Source: Ovis canadensis
Lineage: Eukaryota; Chordata; Mammalia; Artiodactyla; Bovidae
Reading direction: 5' to 3'
Length of the DNA: 64,000 bases
Assembly (NCBI RefSeq): GCF_042477335.2
Contig: NC_091262.1
Span: 39,281,001 to 39,345,000 of the forward strand
Below are positions 1-11,292 of the stretch, in pieces (position 1 is the stretch's first letter; each line of letters begins with the position of its first letter). Below the pieces are notes generated by a model. It was given only the letters and a program-made list of their open reading frames with translations. It searched no databases and was not told the origin of the DNA. A program made the translations under genes and the position numbers.

Positions 1-284
1 CATCCAAAATTTTATTTCAAATCTCAGAGACATAATTTTTGATGTTAAATCTAAACAATTCTCTAAGGGGGGAAAAAAAACACTCAAGATAAAGATTTAA
101 CCCAGAGTCAATGTCACTGTTGGGTATCACCCCACGCAGGGGCTTCAATCAGTTCTGCGACATCAGCAAGAACTATATACCAGTGCATACACTGAAATGA
201 GAGCGTTTAAAATGTGTTGACACATAAACCAATGCAAATGAGAACTCACAAGTCTATACGAAGTCTTTGCCATCTAGAGCTGAC
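1..284. other. Unassigned flank
   Basis: AT-rich sequence at the window edge. I recognise no repeat family and no coding frame. Confidence 0.5.
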
Positions 285-838
285 GTGGATGGTGACTGCT
301 GCCACAAAATTAAAAGATGTTCACTCCTTGGAAAGAAAGTTATAGCAAACCTAGACAGTGTAGTAAAAACCAGAGACATCACTTTGCTGACAAAGGTCTG
401 TATAGTCAAAGATATGGTTTTCCCAGTGGTCGTGTATGGATGTGAGAGTTGGACCACAAAGAAGGTTGAGTGCCACAGAATTGATGCTTTTGAATTGTGG
501 TGCTGGAGAAAATTCTTAAGAGACCCTTGGACACAAGGAGATCAAACCAGTCAATCCTAAAGGAAATTAACCCTAAACATTAATTGGAAAGACTGATGCT
601 GAAGCTCCAATACTTTGGCCACCTGATGGGAAGAACTGACTCACTGGAAAAGCCCCTGATCCTGGGAAAGACTGAACGCAGGAGGTGAAGGGAGTGACAG
701 AGGATGAAGTGCTTGGACGGCATCATCGACTCAATGGACATGAGTTTGGGCAAACTCAGGGAGGTAGTGGAGGACGGGGAAGCCTGGTGTGCTGCAGTAC
801 ATGGGGTCTCAACGAGTCAAACCTGACTTAGTGACTGG
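285..838 (+). mobile_element. BovB LINE, 3' fragment
   Basis: The forward strand carries the last third of the BovB (RTE-clade) open reading frame. A 97-residue open stretch (267-560) keeps the characteristic run VVYGCESW followed by DAFELWCW. After 560 the frame is broken by stops and indels, but the DNA still follows the BovB 3' end to the terminal GACTTAGTGACTGGAC-like tail near 838. It is 5'-truncated, as most BovB copies are, and cannot code for an active protein. Confidence 0.9.
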
Positions 839-1061
839 ACCATAAGTGAGAAATCAAGCCAAACAATTTCAAAATGAAATGTGAAGAAATTAAATTTTGC
901 ATGGGGCCACCAAGAGAGCCCTCCTCTGAATTTGGAAGTTCACCATGTGCCATGTGCCAATGATGTATTTGACATTGCATATCTGAGTGCACCCTTCTGT
1001 CAACATACAGACACAACCTTAGAGGAGGTAAATACCACGTCCTCATCTATTAGTATTCAGT

Positions 1062-2061
1062 CAATGGTTTCAGTTCAGTTCAGTCTCTCAGTTGTGTCCA
1101 ACTATTTGCGACCCCATGAACTGCAGCACACCAGGCCTCCCTGTCCATCACCAACTCCCGGCGTTTGCCCAAACTCATGTCCATTGAGTCAGTGATGCCA
1201 TCTAACCATCTCATCCTTGGCCATCCCCTTCTCCTCCTGCCTTCAATCTTTCCCAGCATCAGGATCTTTTCCAATGAGTCAGCTCTTTGCATCAGGTGGC
1301 CAAAATATTGAAGTTTCAGCTTCAACATTAGTCCTTTCAATGAACACTCCGGACTGATTTCCTTTAGGATGGACTGGTTGGATCTCTGTGCAGTCCAAGG
1401 GACTCTCAAGAGTCTTCTCCAACACCACAGTTCAAAAGCATCAGTTCTTCAGTGCTCAGCTTTCTTTATAGTTCAACTCTCACATCCATACATGACCACT
1501 GGAAAAACCATAGCCTTGACTAGATGGACCTTTGTTGGCAAAGTAATGTCTCTACTTTTTAATATGCTGTCTAGGTTGGTCATTACTTTCCTTCCAAAGA
1601 GTAAGTATCTTTTAATTTCATGGCTGCAATCACCATCTACAGTGATTTTGGAGCCCACAAAAATAAAGTCAGCCACTGTTTCCACTGTTTCCCCATCTAT
1701 TTGCCATGAAGTGATGGGATCAGATGCCATGACCTTAGTTTTCTGAATGTTGAGTTTTAAGTCAACTTTTTCACTCCTCTTTCACTTTCATCAAGAGGCT
1801 CTTTAGTTCCTCTTCACTTTCTGCCATAAGGGGTGGTGTCATCTGCATATCTGAGTTTATTGATATTTCTCCCGGCAATCTTGATTCCAGCTTGTGCTTC
1901 TTCCAGCCCAGCGTTTCTCATGATGTACTCTGCATAGAAGTTAAATAAGCAGGGTGACAATATACAGCCTTGACGTACTCCTTTTCCTATTTGGAACCAG
2001 TCTGTTGTTCCATGTCCAGTTCTAACTGTTGCTTCCTGATCTGCATACAATGGTTTGAGTT
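1062..2061 (-). mobile_element. BovB LINE, 5'-truncated, with target duplication
   Basis: Read on the reverse strand this is the 3' kilobase of BovB. Residues visible in 1814-2068 include the reverse-transcriptase motifs GVRQGCILSPCLFNFYAEY and LRYADD, the catalytic YADD box. The rest of the ORF follows in 1080-1730 with frame breaks. The terminal TTCAG-type tail lies at about 1071-1085. CAATGGTTT occurs at both ends (1062-1070 and 2048-2056), extending to 14 bp with one mismatch, so the insertion boundaries are about 1071-2047. Not functional. Confidence 0.92.
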
Positions 2062-3254
2062 TCCTCAAAGATAAACTTTATTGATACATTGAGGATTTGA
2101 GAATAGATGGGTTACTTAGGTGGTGATTCCAATATGCATTCATATGATGGAGGAAGTGAGATGGGAGAGAAAAAGTAACCAATATGTAGTGTGTTAGAAA
2201 ACAAAAAACTCTACTGAGATAAGGAGATAGTTGGAGCATAATCCTAACCCAGAAACACAGAACCGATATAGAATACTTGTGTCAAGAGTATAAGCAGAAG
2301 AGACAAGGGAGCTGGGGTATTGCTACCCCAACTGCCTTTGACCATTCATTACATGCTCCTGGAGGCAGAGGACTAATTTTCCAGTACTTCCTGCTTGCCA
2401 CAGGTTCTGCCACCTCCAAAGCCCTCAGGCAGAGAGAGGCAGGGACTGGCATAAATCAGCCGTGGTGGACCATAATGTCCTGAACCAAAGAGACACAGTT
2501 GGGGTGCTGACAGCCACCTCTGCTTCCACTGCATCTCTTGTCTTCCAAAGAGTCTGTTTGTCTGGTCTTTTATGTTCTAGTATGTCTTGCTGACTTTTAT
2601 GCAGATTTTGACAAGGGCTAGGAAACCACAGTGGTGGAGTCTTGTTCCCCCAGCTTATGTCTTTCATCCTCTGCTCTGCACTGTCTTGTTTCAAGAACTG
2701 ACATCAGGTGCCTACCAACCAAAAAGGCCTGAAGCAGGTGCCACAGAAAAACCAAGACAGAAGCTGTAAGTGATCAGTGTTTTCCCTCCTGATCCACAAG
2801 GAGGAAGATGCCGCTGTAATTAGCCTCACGGTGGAACAACTGTCAGCCAGCCAGCTGCTTCATTCTGCCAACGTCGTCTCCACCCTTATTCTGAGATGCT
2901 CACTCCCTGCAGGAGAAGAGCCCCATCTGCTCTCTAGAAAAGCCTCATCAGAGACCTTCAGATGTAAATAAAGCCTTGGCTGAAGCAAGCCCCACTCAGA
3001 ATAGCAAGTATCGAAGAAGCAGATCTACGTGGCTCTGTCTTCTCAGCAAGTAAACTGCTGCTACAGTGCCCACCATACCAGCCCTTAGTTATCTCAGGGC
3101 AGCACAGAGCCAGAAAGCCCCAGTCATGAACTTTTATGGTGGATGTTTTCCAAGCGGCTGACTATGCCCCACCCTACTCTTCAGAGATGGCAAGAGATGC
3201 ACCCAGAACTTGCAAAGGGTTTGAAAAGTGGAAGGTGGCCACGATCCATCTAAG
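2062..3254. other. Unassigned, no recognised repeat
   Basis: About 1.2 kb without a family I can name. Short open stretches exist on both strands (for example 2277-2483 forward and 2425-2694 reverse), but they overlap antisense, lack recognisable domains and look like chance. An old LTR or DNA transposon too decayed to recognise is possible. Confidence 0.4.
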
Positions 3255-3255
3255 A

Positions 3256-3640
3256 CAGTGATTCTCAACCAGGGGTGTTTTTGCTCCTCCCTGGGGCTTC
3301 CCAGGTGTCACGGTGGTAAAGAATCCACCTGCCAATGCAGGAGATTTGCGTTCAAACAGTGGGTCAGGAAGATCCCCTGGAGGAGGAAGTGGCAATGCAC
3401 TCCAGTATTCTTGCTTGGAAATACCACGGACAGAGGAGCCCCTACAGTCCAGGGGGTTGCAGAGAATGAGACATGACTGAGTGACTGGGAACACAGACAC
3501 CCACCAGGAGACACTTGGAAATGGAGACGTCTGGAGAAACAGACGATAGTGGCATCTAGCAGGCAGAAGCCATGAAAGCTGCTGAGTATTCCCCAAAGAC
3601 CTTCTCCCCACACAGCAGACATCTGAGGATCTGGCTAAGA
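3256..3640 (+). mobile_element. MER20-like hAT DNA transposon, split by a SINE
   Basis: The start CAGTGATTCTCAACCAGGGG matches the terminal inverted repeat of MER20-type hAT-Charlie elements. After an inserted SINE (3294-3488) the element resumes with a GGAGACACTTGGAAATG-like stretch and a GGCATCTAGCAGGCAGA-like stretch near 3550, which also fits MER20. The far terminus is not clear. These are non-autonomous and carry no transposase. Confidence 0.65.
3294..3488 (+). mobile_element. Bov-tA SINE
   Basis: A tRNA-Glu-derived head starting GGGCTTCCCAGG, with a decayed B-box region, is followed by the BovB-derived Bov-A body (CACTCCAGTATTCTTGC and related runs) and the GACTGAGTGACTGG tail. It lies inside the MER20-like element and is therefore younger. 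Confidence 0.9.
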
Positions 3641-3892
3641 AGATTCTGGGACTTGGGTTCTCTGTTCCCTGACACTGACAGCGGGAGGCCCATTGCTGGT
3701 GTCCCAGCCACCTGGCGATGGTGAGATGGAGGCCTCTCTGTTTGCTGGCTGACATGGCAGACCACTTCCATGTCAGAGTACTGCTTCCCCACAGCAGGGT
3801 CATCTCTATGCTTGGGGTTAGAATGAACAATCTGAAAGTTCGGGCACTGAAATCTGGGGATGGTTGACTTAGGACTGTCCTGGTTTTCTTTT

Positions 3893-4281
3893 TTTATCTT
3901 TTTTTAAAATTGGAGGATAATTGCTTTACAACGTTGTGCTGGTTTCTTCTGTATAGCAATGTGTAAATCAGTTGTGCATATGTGTGAGTGTGTGTGTGTG
4001 TGCTCAGTCACTCAGTCACATCCAGCTCTTTGCAGCACCATGGACTGTAGCCCACCAGGCTTCTCTGTCCATGGAATTTTTCAGGCAAGAATACAGAAGT
4101 GGGTTGCCATTTCCTTCTCCAAGGGATCTTCCTGACCCAGGGATTGAAATTGCATCTCTTTCATCTCTTGCTTTGGCAGACAGGTTCTTTACCACTAGTG
4201 CCACCTGATAATCAGCTATATGTATACTTAGATCCCCTCCCTCTCGAGCCTCCCTCCCAGCCCCACCTCTGTAGGTTGTCC
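3893..4281 (-). mobile_element. L1 3'UTR fragment, interrupted
   Basis: Reverse-strand artiodactyl L1 3' end. The poly-T, ATTGCTTTACAACGTTGTG and TATAGCAATGTGTAAATCAG run at 3893-3975 continues after a SINE with AATCAGCTATATGTATAC and CCCCTCCCTCTCGAGCCTCC at 4210-4280. AATCAG occurs at both junctions and is probably part of the SINE target duplication. Confidence 0.85.
3981..4208 (-). mobile_element. Bov-tA SINE
   Basis: Complete Bov-tA in reverse orientation: a short TG-rich tail at 3981-4000, then the Bov-A body with GACTGTAGCCCACCAGGCTT, and finally the tRNA-derived head ending GCCACCTG. It is nested in the L1 3'UTR fragment around it. Confidence 0.92.
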
Positions 4282-5229
4282 TAGTTTTAAAAATGAAAGT
4301 CCTGCACCCTAGGAACACCCCCAGGAGAGTGTCCCACTTACCTGGGTGAGCGAGGCAGAAGCAGCTGGATAGAGGAGGGCAGAGCAGAGTTGCTGTCTCT
4401 GCTCTTCACTCTGGTTCACTCGGGACAGCCTGTTTCTTCCTGATGAGAGGGAGAGTTGCTTCTTGGGTTTGGGTCTAGAAGTCCATCTAGGAAACTCAGA
4501 CTCGATAGTTAAATGCCATGTTATTAGGTTCAACAGACCTCTTCAGAGCGTTGCAACATACATCCCACTCCTGGCCAGGGGTACAGAAGACACTAGACCA
4601 CAGCTCCTCACCAGAGGACCTCTGGCTCTGGTGATGTGTGAAAATAGAGACAGAGTTTTGACAGAGGCGTGGGCTGCTAAGGAGATGGAAGAGGCAGTCA
4701 GGGAAGGTTTCCTGGAGGAGTTGGTGCCTGAGAATCCAGGTTTAAGGGACAGCAAAATTTGCTAGGTAGAAAGGGAGATTTAAGGAAATATTTTCCTGCT
4801 GACAAAACAAGAAGATAAAAACATTGAGAAGCCTTGGCGATGCTTAAAAGAGTGGAGAGAAGTGTGATTCTCTTTGACCATGAAATGAAAGTACATCTGT
4901 ATATTTAGAATGTGGGCTTACAAGTTTTTTTAGATGGATCTTCAGCTACTGCCCCATTTTTCTTTTTCATAACCTCTGCTTTAGGGTAATGAAACAGAGA
5001 TTGTTATTCCAGTTCATATTTGGGGGAGCTGGCCCCACAGATTTAAGCAATGTGTGCAGCTAACATGTCTAGTTAAAGTCTCCAGGGTTTGTTTCTTTCT
5101 TTTTTTTACTTTTCATTTGATAATCTTATAAATGATTTTAATTTAAACATAAGCATGCATTTCTTTTGTAAAAAAAAAAAATAAGGCAAATAAACTACAA
5201 TGTGAAATCTAGAAAAAATGGTGTAGACA
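4282..5229. other. Unassigned
   Basis: About 0.95 kb with no recognised family. A 100-residue open stretch at 4463-4765 has no known domain, and part of it (GAAGGTTTCCTGGAGGAG and its surroundings) resembles a sequence seen repeatedly in mammalian intergenic DNA, so I do not call it a gene. Confidence 0.4.
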
Positions 5230-5745
5230 ATCTTTCCTGCAAAGCAGAAATAGAGACTCAGATATAGAGAACAAACATATGGACACTAAGTGGGAAGAGA
5301 GGGCTGGGATGAATTAGGAGGTTGGGATTGACATGTACACTACTATGTAAAAATATATAACTAATGAGAACCTACTGTATAGCTCAGGGAACTCGACTCC
5401 ATGCTCTGTGGTGACCTGAATGGGAAGGAAATCCAAAATAGAGGGGATATATGTATACATATAGCTGCTTCACTTTGCTGCACAGAAGGTCTCCAAGTTT
5501 TGACCTTGAGGGAGGCTGCTGAGGGCAGCATGGATCTCCTGGACTTTGGAACTAGAAAGACCTTGCAGGATTTGAGATTCTTGACTTATTAACTCCATGA
5601 ACTGAAGCAAAATTCTGAGTCACAGTTCTCTCTTGGAGGAAAACAGAGGGGACATATGTATACGTGTGGCTGACTCACTTTGCTGCACAGCAGAAACTAA
5701 CACAACATTGTAAGGCAACTATACTCCAATAAAAAGAGAGAGAGA
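5230..5745 (+). mobile_element. L1 3' end with internal duplication
   Basis: Artiodactyl L1 3'UTR landmarks run in order: AGAGAACAAACATATGGACA, GAACCTACTGTATAGCTCAG, GGGGATATATGTATACATAT and the end AACTATACTCCAATAAAAAG. The segment around GAGGGGATATATGTATAC appears twice (5440-5485 and 5645-5690), with about 159 bp of non-L1 DNA between the copies. Confidence 0.85.
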
Positions 5746-6195
5746 GAAACCAAAAACACAAAATGATCTCTACAAGTTTGAGTTCTTAATTATGAATTTC
5801 CAAGGATAAGTTTGTTGTCAGACTGAAGAAGTTTTCCACTGTTAAGATCTTTTTTTGTGGTTTTGCTTGCTTGTGTTTCTACAACTTGATTCTCAGTGTG
5901 CTCAAACTAATTAAACAACCTTTCTTCAAGGATGAGAAAGCCGACATGCTTTTGAGGGGATGCTAATTACACTTGATATCTCCTTTAATAATATGAGATT
6001 AAAAAGAACTGAAAGTAAGGTTTTTAAGTGCACAAGACAACCATGGCGATGACACGCTGATCTAGACTGGATCTGCAGACTTGTTTGCTTGGATCCTATC
6101 TTTGTGGGGTGTTTATATATATATATATGTTGAAACCAAGGAGCAGAAGATGTTATCAGTGATGAGCCATTTCAAATGGTGATGCAGTGCAGCCT
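5746..6195. other. Unassigned, with short TA repeat
   Basis: No recognised element apart from a short TATATA run at about 6113-6129. Confidence 0.4.
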
Positions 6196-6310
6196 CTGTC
6201 AATGGGCATTTAGGGTGCTTCCATGTCTTAACTACTGTAAACAGTGCTTCGGTGAATATTGGGGTACATGTATCCTTTCAGATTATGGTTTTCTACAGGT
6301 ATGTTGGGCT
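6196..6310 (-). mobile_element. L1 ORF2 fragment
   Basis: On the plus strand GGGCATTTAGGGTGCTTCCA and ATATTGGGGTACATGTATCC match the reverse complement of the L1 ORF2 3' region. Short and old. Confidence 0.75.
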
Positions 6311-6447
6311 GGGGTTTTCTTATGTGCCCTGCAGTTTTCCACTCCTATGCCATCTCATCTGCACCAGATTCTTGCCCTAAAATTTTCCATTTTAGTCTCA
6401 ATCTGTATTCATGCTTTGCTCCGAATACAAACTGAATTCTAGGCCTT

Positions 6448-7690
6448 TCTTTTGAAATCCCTGGAGTAGAATGTATTCTCTATAACTGGACAATTTTTTG
6501 CAGCTGTGTTCCTCTGTATTTTGTCCCAAGGGGTGGTTGCCTTCTGCTGCCCACGATCATTTATGGACCAACCGTTAGTTGAACGTTTCAGCCGTTTTTG
6601 TCTGCAGCACCTGGACCTGTGATCAATGTGTCTACCCTGCACAGCCTTCTGTCTCACTGTTCGAAGTTGCAGAATCTCAGCCTGGAAGGCCTCCGACTTT
6701 AGATCCCATTGTCGATAATCTTGCTCAGAACACAGATTTACTGCGACTAAACTTTCTGGGTTTTCTGGATTCTCTGAATCTGCCCTGAAGACCTTGCTGA
6801 GCAGCTGTTCCAGATTGGATTAACTGAACCTCTATGATTTCACTGAAAGGCATTTATAGGTAGCTGTTGCACATGTGTCAGAGACCATCACCCAGCTGAA
6901 TCTCAGCGGGTACCGAAAGAATCTGCAGAGATCAGATGTCTCTACCTTAGTTGGAAGATGTCCCAATCTTGTCTACCTAGACTTAAGTAATCATGTCATG
7001 CCGAAAAATGACTGCTTTCCAGAGTTTTACCAACTCAGCTACCTCCAACACCTATCACTCAGTCAGTACTATGACATAATACCTGAAACTTTACTTGAAC
7101 TTGGAGAAATTCCCACATTGAAAACACTACAAGTCTTTGGAATTGTGCCAGACAGTACCCTTCAACTTTTAAAGGAAGCCCTCCCTCATCTACAGATTAA
7201 TTGCTCCCATTTCACCACCATCACCAGACCAACTATTGCAACAAGAAGAACCAAGAGATATGGGGCATCAAATGCCAACTGTCACTGGAGAAGCCCAGTA
7301 GTCTATGAAGCCTCTATTGCAAGATGGTGTCTCCTCTTTTCTTTGAACAGGGAAAGTAAGCAGGAAGCCCAATTGTGGAGAGCTCAGCTATTTTTATTCT
7401 TGGTTTTCTGTTGCCTTCCTTCTACAAGCATATTAGAGAACCATTGGAGACAGAAAACTATGAAGTGTTGCTTTTTAGAAATGACTAGGAAAGCTTTTAT
7501 CACTGCTATACCCTTAAGAGCCTAAGCTCTACGCTTTTTGAAATTTTAGGGACAGTGAGCCAATGATTTCAGGATACCTTAAATAGCAAAAGTTGAACCA
7601 CGTCTTCCAAGTGCCATTCTTCATAATCTATTTAGAATCAAGCTTAAAAATCACCACCAGCAAATCATTTTTGTAGCCTATATGGCAACT
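6448..7690 (+). pseudogene. SKP2P: SKP2 processed pseudogene, 5'-truncated
   Basis: SKP2 is the F-box, leucine-rich-repeat substrate receptor of the SCF ubiquitin ligase that targets p27. Here one continuous intron-free stretch follows the SKP2 coding sequence from just after the F-box through the leucine-rich repeats to the natural stop. Recognisable runs include [59 protein letters not shown] and [13 protein letters not shown]. The coding part ends at the SKP2 stop (7306-7308); the rest is probably 3'UTR, with no clear poly(A) boundary. Disablements are visible: in-frame stops at 6821-6823 and 6857-6859, a 9-nt deletion in the same repeat, frame breaks in 6600-6790, and a one-base deletion near 7238 that shifts the C-terminus. 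Absence of introns and 5' truncation indicate an L1-mediated retrocopy. The start is uncertain by tens of bases. The family assignment is secure. Confidence 0.92.
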
Positions 7691-8054
7691 GAACATTCTT
7701 CTATTTAATTTTTCAGCACTGCTTTATTATAAGACATAGGTTGCAAAAAATAATAAGCTATTTGTATTGTAAGCTGAAAAGAATGAGAATCATAGAGTAG
7801 ATCTGCAGCAATCTCTTCTGAGGATGGCAAGAAAAATAGACATTTCAACTGCGCCTTTAGATTTGCAATCAGGTTGATAGAAACAAATAGCCCCAGGTCA
7901 TTTACCTTAAAACGTAAATAAAGAAACAAACAATCGGCCAACCAGAGGTGTAGAATGGGTATAGAATTTAAAGGCTCAAGAGAGAGTTTTCTATGACAGT
8001 TAACCTGGGGTATCCTCTAATGCACATTAATGAAGTCCCCTTTATGTATAGTTT
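7691..8054. other. Unassigned, possibly SKP2 3'UTR
   Basis: No repeat recognised. An AATAAA at about 7917 followed by an A-rich run could mark the end of a longer SKP2 3'UTR in the retrocopy, but I cannot confirm this from the sequence alone. Confidence 0.3.
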
Positions 8055-8185
8055 GGAAGGTCCCCTGAAGGAGGTAATGGCAACCCACTCCAGTATTTTT
8101 GCCTAGAGAATCCCATGGACAGAGGAGCCTGGAGGGCTACAGTACATGGGGTTGCAAAAAGTTGGACACGACTGAGTGACTAATA
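8055..8185 (+). mobile_element. Bov-tA SINE, head missing
   Basis: Only the Bov-A body and tail are present: AATGGCAACCCACTCCAGTA, GAATCCCATGGACAGAGGAG, and GGACACGACTGAGTGACTAA at the end. The tRNA-derived head is truncated. Confidence 0.9.
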
Positions 8186-8762
8186 CTTAATACTTCCTCT
8201 GTATTAATACCCATCTGGACCCATGAGGGAGAATTTACAGCCCTTGGAAGGAAAAAAAATGTCTTCTTACTTCTGGTCAGTTCTAAAAACTTGATCCCCT
8301 AGTTGCTCAATCCCAGGCCTGCTGGGAACACTGTTAACCAGTCTTTTGGCCAGTATGGTCAGAACAGGAAGGTTTAATCATTCATGCCCATGGCTTTTGT
8401 GTTACCATAGCAACCACTTTGTATGTCAATCATCTGTCAACATCTCTCTCCTCTAGAGGTTGTATACTCTTAAGAACACCAGTGAGGTGTTCCATTTTTT
8501 CATTCCTAGCACCAACACAGAGACCAACACAGAATAGACACTTGAGTTTGTTGAGTGAATGAGGAAAGGCATTTGTGTTCAAGAGCCTGTCCCGTGAAGA
8601 TGTACCATGTTATTCATTTCTGCATCTTATTGACTAGCATAGCACCTGGCTGGGATACAAACGTGAATGCCTCTGGCCCAGGAAGATGGTCAAAATGAAT
8701 GAAGACCACTGAGAGTAGTGGGATTTCAGGAGGCCACCTGCCCTTCTAAAAAGGAGAAAGAA
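8186..8762. other. Mostly unassigned, MIR-like tail inside
   Basis: No clear element. AATAGACACTTGAGTTTG followed by TTGAGTGAATGAGG at 8530-8570 resembles the degraded 3' tail of a mammalian-wide MIR-type repeat. Confidence 0.4.
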
Positions 8763-8950
8763 GGCCTTCTCTGGTGGTCTACTGGCTCAGACTCCTTGCT
8801 CCAGGAGGCCCAGGTTTGATCCTTGGTCAGGGAACTTGGTCCTGCATGACTCAACTAAGAGTTCGAAAGCCACAACTAAAAAATCCTGCAAGCTGCATCT
8901 AGGACCCTGCACAGTCAAATAAATAAATACTTTAAAAAAAAATAAATAGA
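8763..8950 (+). mobile_element. CHR-type SINE
   Basis: The tRNA-Glu-derived head (GGCCTTCTCTGGTGGTCTAC) and degraded B box (GGTTTGATCCTTGG) lead to AACTAAAAAATCCTGCAAGC and an AAATAAATA tail. These are typical of cetartiodactyl CHR SINEs. Confidence 0.85.
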
Positions 8951-9102
8951 AAAATGGCCCTCAACTCCTGCTGATTGTTGGCCCCTAAAAACACAGGCCC
9001 ACTGTGGCCAAATCATCTTTTTCTTTTTCAAGAAAATAGAGAAATTTCCCTGTACACATCTGATCCACTGGTCTGCTCTGTGCCTCCAGCAGATGATCCA
9101 CA

Positions 9103-10892
9103 GTTCAGTTCAGTTCAGTTCAGTCGCTCAGTCATGTCCGACTCTTTGTGACCCCATGGACCACAGCACACCAGGCCTCCCTGTCCATCACCAACTCCCG
9201 GAGTTCACCCAGACTCATCTCCATCGAGTTGGTGATGCCATCCAACCATCTTACCTTCTGCTGTTCCCTTCTCCTCCTGCCCTCAATCTTTCCCAGCATC
9301 AGGGTCTTTTCAAATGAGTCAGTTCTGCACAGCAGGTGGTCAAAGTATTGGAATTTCAGCTTCAACATCAGTCCTTCCAATGGATACTCAGGACTGATCT
9401 CCTTTAGGATGGACTGGTTGTATCTCCTTGCAGTCCAAGGGACTCTCAAGAGTCTTCTCCAACATCACAGTTCAAAAGCATCAATTCTTCAGCACTCAGC
9501 TTTCTTTATAGTCCAACTCTCACATCCATACATGACCACTGGAAAAACCATGGCTTTGACTAGACAGACCTTTGTTGGCAAAGAACTGTCTCTGCTTTTG
9601 AATATGCTATCCAGGTTGGTCACAACTTTCCTTCCAAGAAGTAACCGTCTTTTAATTTCATGGCTGCAGTCACCATCTGCACTGATTTTGGAGCCCCCAA
9701 AAAATAGTCAGCCACTGTTTCCACAGTTTCCCCATCTATTTCCCGTGAAGTGATGGGACCAGATGCCATGATCTTCGTTTTCTGAATGTTGAGTTTTAAG
9801 CCAACTTCCTCACTCTCCTCTTTTACTTTCATCAAGAGGCTCTTTAGTTCTTCCTCACTTTCTGCTATACAGGTGATGTCATCTGCATATCTGAGGTTAT
9901 TGATATTTCTCCCAGCAATCTTGATTCCAGCTTGTGCTTCTTCCAGCCCAGCGTTTCTCATGATGTACTCTGCATATAAGTTAAATAAACAAGGTGACAA
10001 TATACAGCCTTGACATACTCATTTTCCTATTTGGAACCAGTCTGTTGTTCTATGTCCAGTTCTAACTGTTGCTTCCTGACCTACATACAGATATCTCAAG
10101 AGGCAGGTCAGGTGGTCTGGTATTCCCATCTCCTGAATAATTTTCCACAGTTTGTGGTAATCCACACAGCCAAAGGCTTTGGCATAGTCAATAAAGCAGA
10201 AGTAGATGTTTTTCTGGAACTCTCTTGCTTTTTCCATGATCCAGCAGATGTTGGCAATTTGATCTCTGGTTCCTCTGCCTTTCCTAAAACCAGCTTGAAC
10301 ATCTGGAAGTTCACGGATCACATATTGCTGAAGCCTGGCTTGGAGGATTTTGAGCATTACTTTACTAGCGTGTGAGATGAGTGCAATTGTGCGGTAGTTT
10401 GAGCATTCTTTGGCATTGCCTTTCTTTGGGATTGGAATGAAAACTGACCTTTTCCAGTCCTGTGGCCACTGCTGAGTTTTCCAAATTTGCTGGCATATTG
10501 AGTGCAGCACTTTCACAGCATCATCTTTTAGGATTTGAAGAGCTCAACTGGAATCCCATCACCTCCACTAGCTTTGTTCGTAGTGATACTTCCTAAGGCC
10601 CACTTGACTTCACATTCCAGGATATCTGGCTCTAGGTGAGTGATCACACCATTGTGATTATCTTGGTCGTGAAGATCTTTTTGTACCCATTTTCTGTGTA
10701 TTCCTGCCACCTCTTTTTAATATCTTCTGCTTCTGTTAGGTCCATACCATTTCTGTCCTTTATTGAGCCCAACTTTGCATGAAATGTTCCCTTGGTATCT
10801 CTGGTCTTTCCCATTCTGTTGTTTTCCCCTATTTCTCTGCACTGATCATTGAGGAAGGCTTTCTTATCTCTCCATCCACAATTGGCCAATGA
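9103..10892 (-). mobile_element. BovB LINE, longest copy (about 1.8 kb)
   Basis: On the reverse strand this holds the end of the linker region and most of the reverse-transcriptase and C-terminal part of the BovB ORF, in broken frames. Visible in order: HAKLGSIKDRNGMDLTEAED, NKASGGDGIPVELF, NYRTIALISHASK, QAGFRKGRGTRDQIAN, FIDYAKAFGCVD (motif A), QGCILSPCLFNLYAEYIMRN and LRYADD (motif C), then the 3' ORF and the GTTCAGTTCAG tail at 9103-9120. The first Asp of motif A and both Asp of YADD remain, but the second conserved Asp of motif A is Gly. The endonuclease is missing by 5' truncation. A stop and frameshift near 10015 split the RT domain. Not active. Confidence 0.95.
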
Positions 10893-11292
10893 CTAAGAGG
10901 CAAGGATCCCAGGTGCTACATCATCCCAGCTTAAACGGTGACTTGGTCCTGGGACCACGTCCCCCCCCAACCCCTGCCCTGAGATGCCCGCATTTCCACA
11001 GAGTTTGCCCTGGCTTCAGAAGCGTGGTCTCCAGGGGGTTCCCATAACTCTTCCCCTCTCTCAGAGTCTATGAGTAGTTTCACATCATTGCTCTAATCCA
11101 GGGTCTAACACCCGGGCTTCTAGTCCCGTAAGACCAGCTGCAGCTTTATAAGTTAGCAGGCTATATTTCAAAGCTGGTTCCTGAAGTTAAAGTGTATCTT
11201 TTGCATCAGGACATATGTCTACTGTATCCATTTGTGAAGCCCTCATTTCAGTGGATGGGCCCTTGCTCTCTATCCACCAACAGCCTTGTTTG
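10893..11292. other. Unassigned
   Basis: No family recognised. It includes a C-run near 10965 and is more GC-rich than its surroundings. Confidence 0.4.

Noticed and set aside
3174..3830. 218-residue reverse open frame
   Set aside because: Runs through a Bov-tA SINE and a MER20-like element; open by chance.
9100..9125. CRISPR-like or tandem repeat made of GTTCA units
   Set aside because: It is the normal 3' terminus of BovB, which carries a variable number of GTTCA units; no spacers exist.
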